DNA of 64,000 nucleotides. Source: Ideonella oryzae (lineage in GTDB: Bacteria; Pseudomonadota; Gammaproteobacteria; Burkholderiales; Burkholderiaceae_C). The DNA lies in contig NZ_JAMXMC010000003.1 of assembly GCF_024055665.1 (NCBI RefSeq), positions 1 to 64,000 of the forward strand, written 5' to 3'. Numbering within the stretch: position 1 is the first letter of the stretch; each line of letters begins with the position of its first letter. The position numbers and the translations under genes were made by a program. The notes beneath the pieces are model-generated. The model made no database searches. It saw only the letters and a program-made list of their open reading frames with translations, and had not been told where the DNA came from. Positions 8,731 through 20,104 of this stretch are shown one piece after another.

Positions 8731-9717
8731 ATGAGCCACGCGCCCTCCCCTCACCCCCTGTTGCAGCAGCGTTCGTCCCGCGATGTGGACGAGCAGGCCA
8801 CGCTGCTGCAGGGCTGGCAGCAGGACTATGTGCAGCTGTCCTCGGGGGGGTTCGAGGGCCGGTTCGTCGAAGCCCGGCTGGCGCAAACGCACCTGTTTGT
8901 GGAAGACACCAGCCGGCGCCTGCTGCAGCGTGGTGCACGCCCGTCCGATCGCCTGGCCTTGGGCGTGCCCCTGTCGCTGGGCTGGGGGCCGGTCAGCTTC
9001 TGCGGCCACACGGCTTGGCAGGAGGGGCCAGGCCGCGACGCCCACTTCTGCAGCTTCAGCGGGACCGATGGCTTCGAGTTCATGACCCCCGAGGGGCTGT
9101 CGATGGCGGGGCTGGATCTGCCTCTGAGCGATCTGTTGGCCCTGGCCACCGAGGAAGACCGCCCCGGCCTGCTGCGCCTGGCCATGCAGGCCGGGCTGCA
9201 CCGCGCGGATCCTGCTAGCCTGCGCGCCCTGCAGGAACAGCTGAGTGGCGCCCTGCAACTCATCACGGCGCTGCCCGCCCGGCTGGATGACGAACGCGCC
9301 TGCGCCCTACTGCAGCAGGCGCTGATGTCCAATGTGCTGGCCCTGCTGCCCGGCAGCCACGCGCCCACCGCCCCCCACCGCGCTGCCCAGCTGGTGGCGC
9401 GGGCCCAGGCCTTTGTACGCGACGACCCGGAGACCCCCCACACCGTGGCCACTCTGTGCCAAGCCCTGGGGGTGAGCCGCCGCACTCTGCAGGCTGCTTT
9501 TCAGCAGGTGACCGGGCTGGCTCCGGCGGCATTCCTGCGCACGGTGCGCCTGGCCGGTGCCCGGCGGGCGCTGAAGACGGCCCGTTCGGTGGCCGAAGCC
9601 GCCACCCAATGGGGCTTCTGGCATCTGGGCCTGTTCGCGCAGGACTACCGGGAGCTCTACGACGAACTGCCGTCGCAGACCTGGCGCCGGCTGCATGGCC
9701 AAGCCGCCCTGCACTGA
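8731..9717 (+). CDS. AraC-family transcriptional regulator, EutR-like
   Basis: The 328-residue protein ends in an AraC double helix-turn-helix domain (about residues 225-325): the first reading head is VATLCQALGVSRRTLQAAFQ, and the family signature follows through ARRALKTARSVAEAATQWGFW and LFAQDYRELYDELPS. The N-terminal 200 residues resemble the effector domain of EutR and related ethanolamine regulators. Placement divergent from eat-eutB-eutC supports a role as their activator, responding to ethanolamine and perhaps B12. A sigma-54-type promoter and an 11-base repeat lie just upstream, the repeat covering the start codon, which would suit autoregulation. No good SD precedes ATG 8731. Confidence 0.88.
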   Translation: MSHAPSPHPLLQQRSSRDVDEQATLLQGWQQDYVQLSSGGFEGRFVEARLAQTHLFVEDTSRRLLQRGARPSDRLALGVPLSLGWGPVSFCGHTAWQEGPGRDAHFCSFSGTDGFEFMTPEGLSMAGLDLPLSDLLALATEEDRPGLLRLAMQAGLHRADPASLRALQEQLSGALQLITALPARLDDERACALLQQALMSNVLALLPGSHAPTAPHRAAQLVARAQAFVRDDPETPHTVATLCQALGVSRRTLQAAFQQVTGLAPAAFLRTVRLAGARRALKTARSVAEAATQWGFWHLGLFAQDYRELYDELPSQTWRRLHGQAALH

Positions 9718-9732
9718 GCTGCGCCGACGGGC

Positions 9733-10365
9733 TCAGCGCCCCCAGAGCGTGATGCGCGCGATGCGCAGGGACTGGCCCATGCCCTCGGAGCAGCCATCGA
9801 TCCACAGCCGCAACAGCGGTGCCCCGGCGTCTGGCGTGGCCTTGCTGGGCCGCGCACTGCGCACGCCGTCATAGCTGGCCACCAGGCCGGTGGCAGCCGT
9901 CCATTCCACCCGCACCTTGCCCGGCATGGTCTTGAAACCCGAGAGCCCGAGCTGATGGCGCTGGCCGCGGTAGACCAGCTCCAGGCGGGGAACGTCGTCG
10001 TCAAAGCGTCCCAACCCCAGGGCCCAGCGCTGCACTTCAATGTCGATCGCCAACACGGCCCACTGCCCCTTGTGCAGCCGAGGATCGCTCAGCAGCACCT
10101 CGGCGGCGGCCAGCGGACAGGCCGGCTGCCCCGCTGCCGTGTCATAGGCCTGGGCATCCAAGGCCAGCAAGCCGCCCTCGACGCGCACCCTGGCGGCTGA
10201 GGCCGGCTGCCCGGTGGTACGCCATGGGCGGCCCGCATCGGCCTGGGCAAAGTCCCACTGGGCCAGCCGCTGAAACGCGCCCGCCGCCGAAGCGGCTGAT
10301 CCCAGGCCCATGCCCGCCAGACCCGCCAACGCCAGCCAGGCGCGCCGCGCCAGACGGCCTCTCAT
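9733..10365 (-). CDS. Exported hypothetical protein, 210 residues
   Basis: The protein begins with a signal peptide (RRAWLALAGLAGMGLGSAASAA) and is otherwise beta-rich, with no recognised domain; the fold could be a laminin-G or concanavalin-like sandwich, but that is a guess. Two cysteines (in PACPLA and DGCSEG) may pair in the periplasm. Its ATG overlaps the stop of the transglutaminase-like gene as ATGA, making it the last gene of the leftward ATP-grasp/transglutaminase operon and suggesting a role with that system. Confidence 0.7.
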   Translation of the reverse strand: MRGRLARRAWLALAGLAGMGLGSAASAAGAFQRLAQWDFAQADAGRPWRTTGQPASAARVRVEGGLLALDAQAYDTAAGQPACPLAAAEVLLSDPRLHKGQWAVLAIDIEVQRWALGLGRFDDDVPRLELVYRGQRHQLGLSGFKTMPGKVRVEWTAATGLVASYDGVRSARPSKATPDAGAPLLRLWIDGCSEGMGQSLRIARITLWGR

Positions 10366-11357
10366 CGTGTCTCCTTCGGCACGCTGCGCAGCAGCGGCAA
10401 TTCATCCAAGGGGGCCACCGTCACGGCCACCCGCGGCAGAGCCCGGCCCCCGCCGCGGATGACACCGCGCAGCGGCGCCACATCGGCATAGTCCCGGCCC
10501 CAGGCCAGGGTGACATGGTCCACACCCACCGGGACGTTGTTGGTCGGGTCCAGCGCCAGCCAGCCGTTGTCCGGGCACCAGACGGCCGCCCACGCATGAG
10601 AAGCATCCGCGCCCACCAGCCGGGGTTGGCCCGGGGGCGGCTGCGTCAGCAGGTAGCCACTGACATAGCGCGCGGCCAATCCCAGCGAGCGACAGGCCCC
10701 GATCATCACGTGGGCAAAGTCCTGGCAGACCCCGCGCGAGAGGCTCAGCGCCTCGGTCGCCCGGGTGTTGACCGAGGTGGCCAGGGGTTGGTATTCGAAG
10801 CGCTCGTGCACCAGACTCATCAGCGCCAGCGCGCCTTCCAGCACGCTGCGCCCGGGCGTGAAGGCCAGGCGGCCGAAGGCGGCCAGTTGCGCCGAGCGCG
10901 GCACGAACTGCGACGGCAGCGTGAACTCCACGGCCTCGGAGTGCGCAGCCCCCGCGTGGTAGCGCAGCGACTCGGCCACGTCCTCCCAGGCCGGGCTGCG
11001 GGCCGTGTCCGGCATCACCGGCTCGGCCAGGCCAGCCTCGAAGGTGGAGCGGACCGTCAGCCGTTCATGCACCCGGGAATGGCTGAAGGCCAGACGTTGG
11101 TTGCCCCAGCTGTCCAGGCTGCGTTGGACCAGGGGCAGCGTCAGCCCCCCCTCCTCGCAGGCCGCGGCTTCGCCACGCGCCTCCTGCAGCGCCATCCATT
11201 CGTCGGGCAAGGGGTTGATGCTCAGCGTCCAGCCGCGCACCTGCTGGACCTCGGTGGCCCGTGGCTCCAGGTGGGCCACGTGGTGGGCCAGTTCCACCGG
11301 CGCGTCATAGTCGTAACTCGTCTCATGCTGCACCCGCAGCCAGCGCCAAGCCGTCAT
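10362..11357 (-). CDS. Transglutaminase-like cysteine peptidase family protein
   Basis: A 331-residue cytoplasmic protein with the bacterial transglutaminase-like N-terminal beta region (HETSYDYDAPVELAHHVAHL) followed by a papain-like catalytic core. The triad is visible as C211 in SRGVCQDFAH, H254 in ADASHAWAAVW and D270 in WLALDPTNN. Members of this family are thought to act as peptidases or amide-bond exchangers together with circularly permuted ATP-grasp and alpha-E proteins, as here. ATG 11357 is the start because it overlaps the upstream stop as ATGA and the domain begins there; its own stop overlaps the next gene the same way. Confidence 0.88.
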   Translation of the reverse strand: MTAWRWLRVQHETSYDYDAPVELAHHVAHLEPRATEVQQVRGWTLSINPLPDEWMALQEARGEAAACEEGGLTLPLVQRSLDSWGNQRLAFSHSRVHERLTVRSTFEAGLAEPVMPDTARSPAWEDVAESLRYHAGAAHSEAVEFTLPSQFVPRSAQLAAFGRLAFTPGRSVLEGALALMSLVHERFEYQPLATSVNTRATEALSLSRGVCQDFAHVMIGACRSLGLAARYVSGYLLTQPPPGQPRLVGADASHAWAAVWCPDNGWLALDPTNNVPVGVDHVTLAWGRDYADVAPLRGVIRGGGRALPRVAVTVAPLDELPLLRSVPKETR

Positions 11358-14050
11358 TGCCACACCATGCGTTCGACCGGCCCCACATGCGAGAACAGCT
11401 TGCGACCGATGGCATCGGACACCGCCTGCGCCTGCACGCTGCAGGACTGCAAGGCCTCGACCAGCGCAGGATGGGCATGGTCGCCGCGGTCGGCACTCAG
11501 GGCTTCGAGCGACCACTGTTCGGGACGGGGCAGCTTCTCCACCACTTCCTGAGCCCAGGCGGGCTCGTGGCGGGCCAGCTTCAGCAGGCGCTCGCGCATG
11601 GTGCGGCCCACCCAGGCCAGGGAACGGGGGTTGTCGGTGTCGAACACCAGCAGATGCAACAGCGGAGGCACTTCGCGCCGGGCCTGGAAGTGGGCCCGGT
11701 AGGTGATGGTGGAATCGAAGAAGCCCAGCATCAGCGCAAAGCCGTCGTCACAGCGATGCAGGCCATGCTCGAAGCTGCAGGCCATGGCGTGGGAGAGAAA
11801 ATCCAGGCGCTCCAGCTGCCGCCCCACGCTGAGCAGGCGCCAGCCGTCGTCGCGCGTCATGCGGTCGGTCTGCCCGCCGGTGATGGCCGCCAGGTGGCCA
11901 TCGGCCTGCGTCAGGGCGCCAATGACCTCGGTGATCGGATCGATGGAGGCGGACTCGAAGATGGCCGAGAGCCGATCCTGGAATTGCTCGCCCACCTCGC
12001 GGATGAGCTGCCAGTGCTCCGTCGACAGCCGCTCGCGCAGGGCCTGGGCACAACCCAGCAGGGCCTGCAGGTTGAAGGACACGCTGGTGGCACCCCGCGT
12101 GTCCCCCAGCGCATGGACCAGCGAGCGCTCGAACACGCGCTGCGATTGCAGCGGCGAGGGCACGCTGTCGCCCACCAGACCGTGGCGGCGGGCCAGTTGG
12201 TCCAGCACCGTGAACACGGCAGGCGTGGCCTCGTGCAGCGCGGCGCCCGAGAGCGACTCCAGGGTCAGGCGGGCCAGGCGCACCGAGTTCTCGGCCCGCT
12301 CGGTGTAGCGCCCCAGCCAGAACAGGTTCTCGGCCGAGCGACTGGTCACGCTGCGGTGCATCTGAGACAGGTCGGCAGCGCTCAGCGGCTTGGGCAGCAG
12401 CGTCGTGGGATCCACCGGCCCGTCCGTCAACACCCAGGTGTCTGCACTCGCACTGCCCCGCTGCATCGACAGCCAGGGGTCGTGCAGGGCATCGCGCCGG
12501 GTGGCCACCCGGGTCATGCCGCCGGGCAGGACCTGCCAGCCCCCTTGTCCATCAGAAATGGCGAAGACGCGGATCACCGCCGGGCGGGGCTCCAACCGGC
12601 CGTCGTGCCACACCGGCATTTCCGAAGGGCGGCTGCGGGACTGCAGCGTGTGAGCAGCCGGATCGGCCTCAATGCGCCCGGCCAAGCTGGCGCGCGCACT
12701 GGGCGCCTGGGTCGCGGCCAGCACAGGGGCAAAGCTGTGCGTGGTGTCGCTGGCCGGGAAGGTGGGCGCCACCACGAACTCCTCCAGCCGGCCCTTGTGG
12801 GTGTCCCACACGGTCTGTTCGCCACACCACCAGCTGGTGGCGCTGGGCAGCAGCAGTTCTTCACCCAGCAGGTGGCGGGACACCCCGGGCCAGAAGGCGG
12901 CCAGGCCCGGGCTTTCCAGCCAGCCGGCGCCGGGCGCATTGGCCACCACCACCTCGCCGGCCCGCAGGGCTTGCACCAGGCCGGGGATGCCCAGCGCGGA
13001 GTCGGGGCGCAGCTCCAGCGGGTCCAGGTACTCGTCGTCCACCCGCCGCAGCAGGATGTGCACGCGCTCCAGCCCACGCAGGGTCTTCAGGTAGAGCCGG
13101 TTGGCCCGCACCGTCAGGTCGCCGCCTTCGACCAGGGTGATGCCGAGGTAGCGGGCCAGGAAGACATGCTCGAAATAGGTCTCGTTGCGTGGCCCCGGCG
13201 TGAGCAGCGCCGCGCGGGAGGTCTCGCCCGCGGGCGAGATGCGCATCAGCCCTTCCATCAGGGTCTGGAAACTGGCCGCCAGACGCTGCACATGCAGGTC
13301 GCGGAAGGCCTCGGGCAGTTGCTGGGAGACGATCAGCCGATTCTCGACCAGGTAGCCCAGGCCGGAGGGGGCCTGGGTGCGCTGCTGCAGCACCCGCCAG
13401 CTGCCATCGGGCCCCCGGGACAGGTCAAAGGCGGCCACATGCAGGTGCACCCCCCCCAGGGGCTTGGCCCCGTGCAACGGGCGCAGGTACTGCGGGTGAC
13501 CGAGCACCAGCGAGGTGGGCAGCAGGCCCAGGTCCAGCAGGCTGCGTTCACCATAGATGTCGGCCATGGCCGCATTGAGCAGCCGGGCCCGCTGGGCCAC
13601 CCCCTGCTCGATGTCCGCCCAGTCGTCGGCGCCGATGAGCATGGGCAGCAGCTCCAGTGGCCAAGGCCGCGTGGGCTGATCCGGGTCGTCGTAGACGTTG
13701 TAGGTGGCGCCATCTTCGCGCACGCGATGGCGCAGGCGGTCCTGGCGGTTGGGCAGATCCTGCCAACCCTCTGCACCGGTGGATTCGAAGAAGCGCTGCC
13801 AGGTCGGGGTCAGCGCTCCCGCTGGCGCCGCGCCCTCGTTGAGCCGGCCGGTCAGCTCGTCGAAATGCCCCTCATCGCCGCGCTGCAGGGCCCCGTGGGC
13901 CAGGGCCACGGGGTCCAGCGGCTCGTCCGACAGCAGGCTGGTCTGCTGCGGCGGCATGGGAACGATGGCGGGTACTCCAGAAGACATCCCGCGATCATGC
14001 CTTGCCAGGCCAGCGCCCGGGCTCGGGGGTGGCCCTTCCCGCTCGGTCAT
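11354..14050 (-). CDS. Fused circularly permuted ATP-grasp and alpha-E protein
   Basis: An 898-residue fusion. Residues about 60-500 are a circularly permuted ATP-grasp type-2 domain, recognisable by HRVREDGATYNVYDD, QYLRPLHG, LTPGPRNETYFEHVFLARYLG and VHILLRRVDDEYLDPLELR. From about residue 570 an alpha-E domain follows, beginning SAENLFWLGRYTERAENSVRL. Such proteins are predicted peptide or amide ligases whose product is trimmed or transferred by the linked transglutaminases. The separate ATP-grasp gene (18671-20104) and alpha-E gene (17691-18647) are the unfused paralogues. The start is taken at 14050; Met22 at 13987 is an alternative, and neither has a strong SD. Confidence 0.87.
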   Translation of the reverse strand: MTEREGPPPSPGAGLARHDRGMSSGVPAIVPMPPQQTSLLSDEPLDPVALAHGALQRGDEGHFDELTGRLNEGAAPAGALTPTWQRFFESTGAEGWQDLPNRQDRLRHRVREDGATYNVYDDPDQPTRPWPLELLPMLIGADDWADIEQGVAQRARLLNAAMADIYGERSLLDLGLLPTSLVLGHPQYLRPLHGAKPLGGVHLHVAAFDLSRGPDGSWRVLQQRTQAPSGLGYLVENRLIVSQQLPEAFRDLHVQRLAASFQTLMEGLMRISPAGETSRAALLTPGPRNETYFEHVFLARYLGITLVEGGDLTVRANRLYLKTLRGLERVHILLRRVDDEYLDPLELRPDSALGIPGLVQALRAGEVVVANAPGAGWLESPGLAAFWPGVSRHLLGEELLLPSATSWWCGEQTVWDTHKGRLEEFVVAPTFPASDTTHSFAPVLAATQAPSARASLAGRIEADPAAHTLQSRSRPSEMPVWHDGRLEPRPAVIRVFAISDGQGGWQVLPGGMTRVATRRDALHDPWLSMQRGSASADTWVLTDGPVDPTTLLPKPLSAADLSQMHRSVTSRSAENLFWLGRYTERAENSVRLARLTLESLSGAALHEATPAVFTVLDQLARRHGLVGDSVPSPLQSQRVFERSLVHALGDTRGATSVSFNLQALLGCAQALRERLSTEHWQLIREVGEQFQDRLSAIFESASIDPITEVIGALTQADGHLAAITGGQTDRMTRDDGWRLLSVGRQLERLDFLSHAMACSFEHGLHRCDDGFALMLGFFDSTITYRAHFQARREVPPLLHLLVFDTDNPRSLAWVGRTMRERLLKLARHEPAWAQEVVEKLPRPEQWSLEALSADRGDHAHPALVEALQSCSVQAQAVSDAIGRKLFSHVGPVERMVWQ

Positions 14051-14078
14051 GTGTCACGGAAACATCACGAACCGCCCC

Positions 14079-17570
<3,492 letters not shown>

Positions 17571-17632
17571 GGGCCTTACCTCGGCACCCCGGGGGGCGCA
17601 TGAATCGGATCAATCGGGCAGGACGGGCGATG

Positions 17633-17644
17633 CTCCCATGGGAG
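17633..17644. promoter_or_regulatory. Perfect 12-base palindrome upstream of the DUF2126 gene
   Basis: CTCCCATGGGAG lies in the 120-base gap between the alpha-E gene and the DUF2126 gene, the only sizeable gap in this leftward series. It could be an operator for a promoter feeding the downstream genes. No T-run follows, so it is not a standard terminator, and no clear -35/-10 pair is visible. Confidence 0.25.
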
Positions 17645-17690
17645 ACCGCCGGTCCTTGTGACAGCGTCGAACCGGACCTCGGCCGTGGCC

Positions 17691-18647
17691 TCAGTCGCAG
17701 GCCACCAGGAAATCGCGGGCAATCCCGGCACCCAGGTCCCCGACGCGGTCGAGGAACTGGGTCAGGTAGGCATGCAGACCCGTGGAGAGGATCTCGTCGA
17801 TGCGGGCGTACTCCAGGTCGCAGCTCAGGCGGCCGGCCCGGCGCAGCGTTTCGCCCGACTGCTGGTTGGCCACCAGCTTGAGGTTGGTCACCACTTCGTG
17901 CATGCAGTGGGACAGCGAGCGCGGCATGTCCGGGCGAACGATCAGCAGTTCGGCCACCTTCTCCGGCAGGATCACGTTGCGGTAGACCTTGCGGTAGATC
18001 TCGAAGGCGGAGACCGAACGCAGGATCGCCGACCAGTGGTAGAAGTCGTAGTCGCTGTCCTTCTCGCCGGCGTTGCCGTAGAAGTCGCTCTCCACTGCCT
18101 GGAACTTGACGTCCAGCAGCCGGGCGGTGTTGTCGGCCCGCTCCAGGAAGGAGCCGATGCGCAGAAAGTGAAAAGCCTCATCCTGCAGCATGGTGCCCAC
18201 CGACACCCCGCGCGACAGGTGCGAGCGGAACTTCACCCATTCGAAGACGGCGGCCGGATCGCGTGCGAGCAGCCCGTCGGCCAGCACCCGGTTGAACTCC
18301 AGCCAGGTCTGGTTGGTGGTCTCCCAGACCTCGGTGGTCAGCGAGCCGCGCACGGCGCGGGCGTTCTCACGCGCCGCCCGCAGGCAGCGCAGGATGGACG
18401 AGGGGTTGCGCTCGTCACGCACCATGAAGTCCATCACCTGGCGGGCGGTGATGCCCTGGTAGCGGCTCTGGTAGTCGTGGGTGAGCTCGGAGATGCTCAG
18501 CAGGCTGCGCCAGCCCTGTTCGGCCACGGCCGCGGACTGCGGCAGCAGCGAGGTCTGGTAGTTGACGTCCAGCATGCGCGCGGTGTTCTCTGCACGCTCC
18601 ATGTAGCGCGACATCCAGAACAGATGGTCGGCGGTTCTTGACAGCAT
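17691..18647 (-). CDS. Alpha-E domain protein
   Basis: A 318-residue all-helical protein that begins directly with the alpha-E signature LSRTADHLFWMSRYMERAENTA and continues with the family repeats (for example LRIGSFLERADNTARLLDVKF at about 170-190). Alpha-E proteins accompany circularly permuted ATP-grasp ligases and transglutaminases, probably as a substrate-binding or regulatory partner; no activity has been assigned that I know of. ATG 18647 is chosen because homology begins at residue 1 and GGAAAG lies eight bases upstream; the open frame to 19862 is antisense-like noise over the neighbour. It follows the ATP-grasp gene by 23 bases. Confidence 0.9.
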   Translation of the reverse strand: MLSRTADHLFWMSRYMERAENTARMLDVNYQTSLLPQSAAVAEQGWRSLLSISELTHDYQSRYQGITARQVMDFMVRDERNPSSILRCLRAARENARAVRGSLTTEVWETTNQTWLEFNRVLADGLLARDPAAVFEWVKFRSHLSRGVSVGTMLQDEAFHFLRIGSFLERADNTARLLDVKFQAVESDFYGNAGEKDSDYDFYHWSAILRSVSAFEIYRKVYRNVILPEKVAELLIVRPDMPRSLSHCMHEVVTNLKLVANQQSGETLRRAGRLSCDLEYARIDEILSTGLHAYLTQFLDRVGDLGAGIARDFLVACD

Positions 18648-18670
18648 GTTCTTGGCTTTCCGCGTTCGAT

Positions 18671-20104
18671 TCAGTCTTCCAGCACCCAGGTGTCCTTGGT
18701 GCCGCCGCCCTGGCTGGAATTGACCACCAGGGAGCCCTCCTTGAGGGCCACGCGGGTCAGGCCGCCCGGCACCATCTGCACCTCGGCGCCCGAGAGCACG
18801 AAGGGGCGCAGGTCGATGTGGCGCGGTGCGACGCCCGATTCGACGAAGGTCGGGCAGGTGGACAGGCTCAGCGTGGGCTGGGCGATGTAGTTGCTCGGGT
18901 TGGTGACCAGGTGGGCACGGAAGTCCTCGATCTCGGCCTTCGTGGCAGCCGGGCCAACCAGCATGCCGTAGCCACCCGCGCCGTGCACCTCCTTGACCAC
19001 CAGTTCGCCCAGGTGGTCCAGCACGTACTTCAGGTCGTCCTCGACCCGGCACAGGTAGGTGGGCACGTTGTTGAGGATCGGCTTCTCGCCCAGGTAGAAC
19101 TCGATCATCTTGGGCACATAGGGATAGATGGACTTGTCGTCCGCGATCCCGGTGCCGATGGCGTTGGACAGGGTGACGTTGCCCGCCTTGTAGGCCTCCA
19201 CCAGGCCGGCACAGCCCAGGGTGGAATCCTTGCGGAAGACCTTCGGGTCCAGGAAGTCGTCGTCCAGGCGGCGGTAGATCACGTCCACCCGCTTGGGGCC
19301 CTGGGTGGTGCGCATGAAGACGAAGCCGTCCTTCATGTACAGGTCCTGGCCCTCGACCAGTTCCACCCCCATCTGCTGGGCCAGGAAGGCGTGCTCGAAG
19401 TAGGCTGAGTTGTGCATGCCCGGCGTGAGCACCACCACCGTCGGATCGTTCACCCCACCCGGGGCCACGCTGCGCAGGGTTTCCAGCAGCAGGTCGGGGT
19501 AATGCGCCACCGGGGCCACCCGGTGGTCCGAGAACAGGTCCGGGAAGAGCCGCATCATCATCTTGCGGTTCTCGAGCATGTAGCTCACGCCGCTGGGCAC
19601 CCGCAGGTTGTCCTCCAGCACGTAGTAGCTTCCGGAGCCATCGGGGTTGGCGGCTCGCACGATGTCGATGCCGGCAATGTGGGAGTAGAGGTCCCGCGGC
19701 ACGTCCACGCCCATCATCTCGGGCCGGAACTGGGCGTTGCGGGTGATCTGCTCGGACGGGATCAGGCCGGCCTTGAGGATCTCCTGGCCGTGGTAAACGT
19801 CGTGGATGAAGCGGTTGAGTGCGGTCACCCGCTGCCGCAGGCCCTTCTCCATCTCGCACCATTCCCCGGCGGGAATGACCCGCGGGATCAGGTCGAAGGG
19901 GATCAGGCGCTCGGTGCCCTCCCCCGAGTCCTTGTCGCCGTACACGGCAAAGGTGATGCCGACACGGCGGAAGATCATCTCCGCCTCCTCGCGCCGTGCC
20001 TTCATCACGTCGCGGGGCTGCTGGGCGAGCCAGCGGTCGTAGGTCTGGTAATGCTCGCGCACGGTGGCGCTGTTGGCATGCATCTCGTCGAAGCTGGGTC
20101 TCAT
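18671..20104 (-). CDS. Circularly permuted ATP-grasp type 2 protein
   Basis: A 477-residue stand-alone circularly permuted ATP-grasp protein. Landmarks are GITFAVYGDKD near residue 50, RDLYSHIAGIDIVRA, YYVLEDNLRVPSGVSYMLEN, LTPGMHNSAYFEHAFLAQQMG, DVIYRRLDDDFLDP and the C-terminal SSQGGGTKDTWVLED. The family is predicted to form peptide or isopeptide bonds using ATP. The start at 20104 has GGTAGGAGAG upstream and overlaps the comEC stop as ATGA, so its translation is coupled to comEC, an unexpected partner. The next gene encodes its alpha-E partner. Confidence 0.92.
   Translation of the reverse strand: MRPSFDEMHANSATVREHYQTYDRWLAQQPRDVMKARREEAEMIFRRVGITFAVYGDKDSGEGTERLIPFDLIPRVIPAGEWCEMEKGLRQRVTALNRFIHDVYHGQEILKAGLIPSEQITRNAQFRPEMMGVDVPRDLYSHIAGIDIVRAANPDGSGSYYVLEDNLRVPSGVSYMLENRKMMMRLFPDLFSDHRVAPVAHYPDLLLETLRSVAPGGVNDPTVVVLTPGMHNSAYFEHAFLAQQMGVELVEGQDLYMKDGFVFMRTTQGPKRVDVIYRRLDDDFLDPKVFRKDSTLGCAGLVEAYKAGNVTLSNAIGTGIADDKSIYPYVPKMIEFYLGEKPILNNVPTYLCRVEDDLKYVLDHLGELVVKEVHGAGGYGMLVGPAATKAEIEDFRAHLVTNPSNYIAQPTLSLSTCPTFVESGVAPRHIDLRPFVLSGAEVQMVPGGLTRVALKEGSLVVNSSQGGGTKDTWVLED

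Larger units (their letters stand above)
8590..8732. promoter_or_regulatory. Eleven-base inverted repeat flanking the eat/regulator intergenic region
   Basis: ATGGCGTGATG at 8590-8600 is repeated as its exact reverse complement CATCACGCCAT at 8722-8732. The copies are 121 bases apart; the first is 24 bases before the eat start codon and the second overlaps the start codon of the AraC-type regulator. The symmetry suggests binding sites for the regulator, allowing control of both divergent units and possibly looping. That it is an operator is inference; the repeat itself is exact. Confidence 0.45.
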
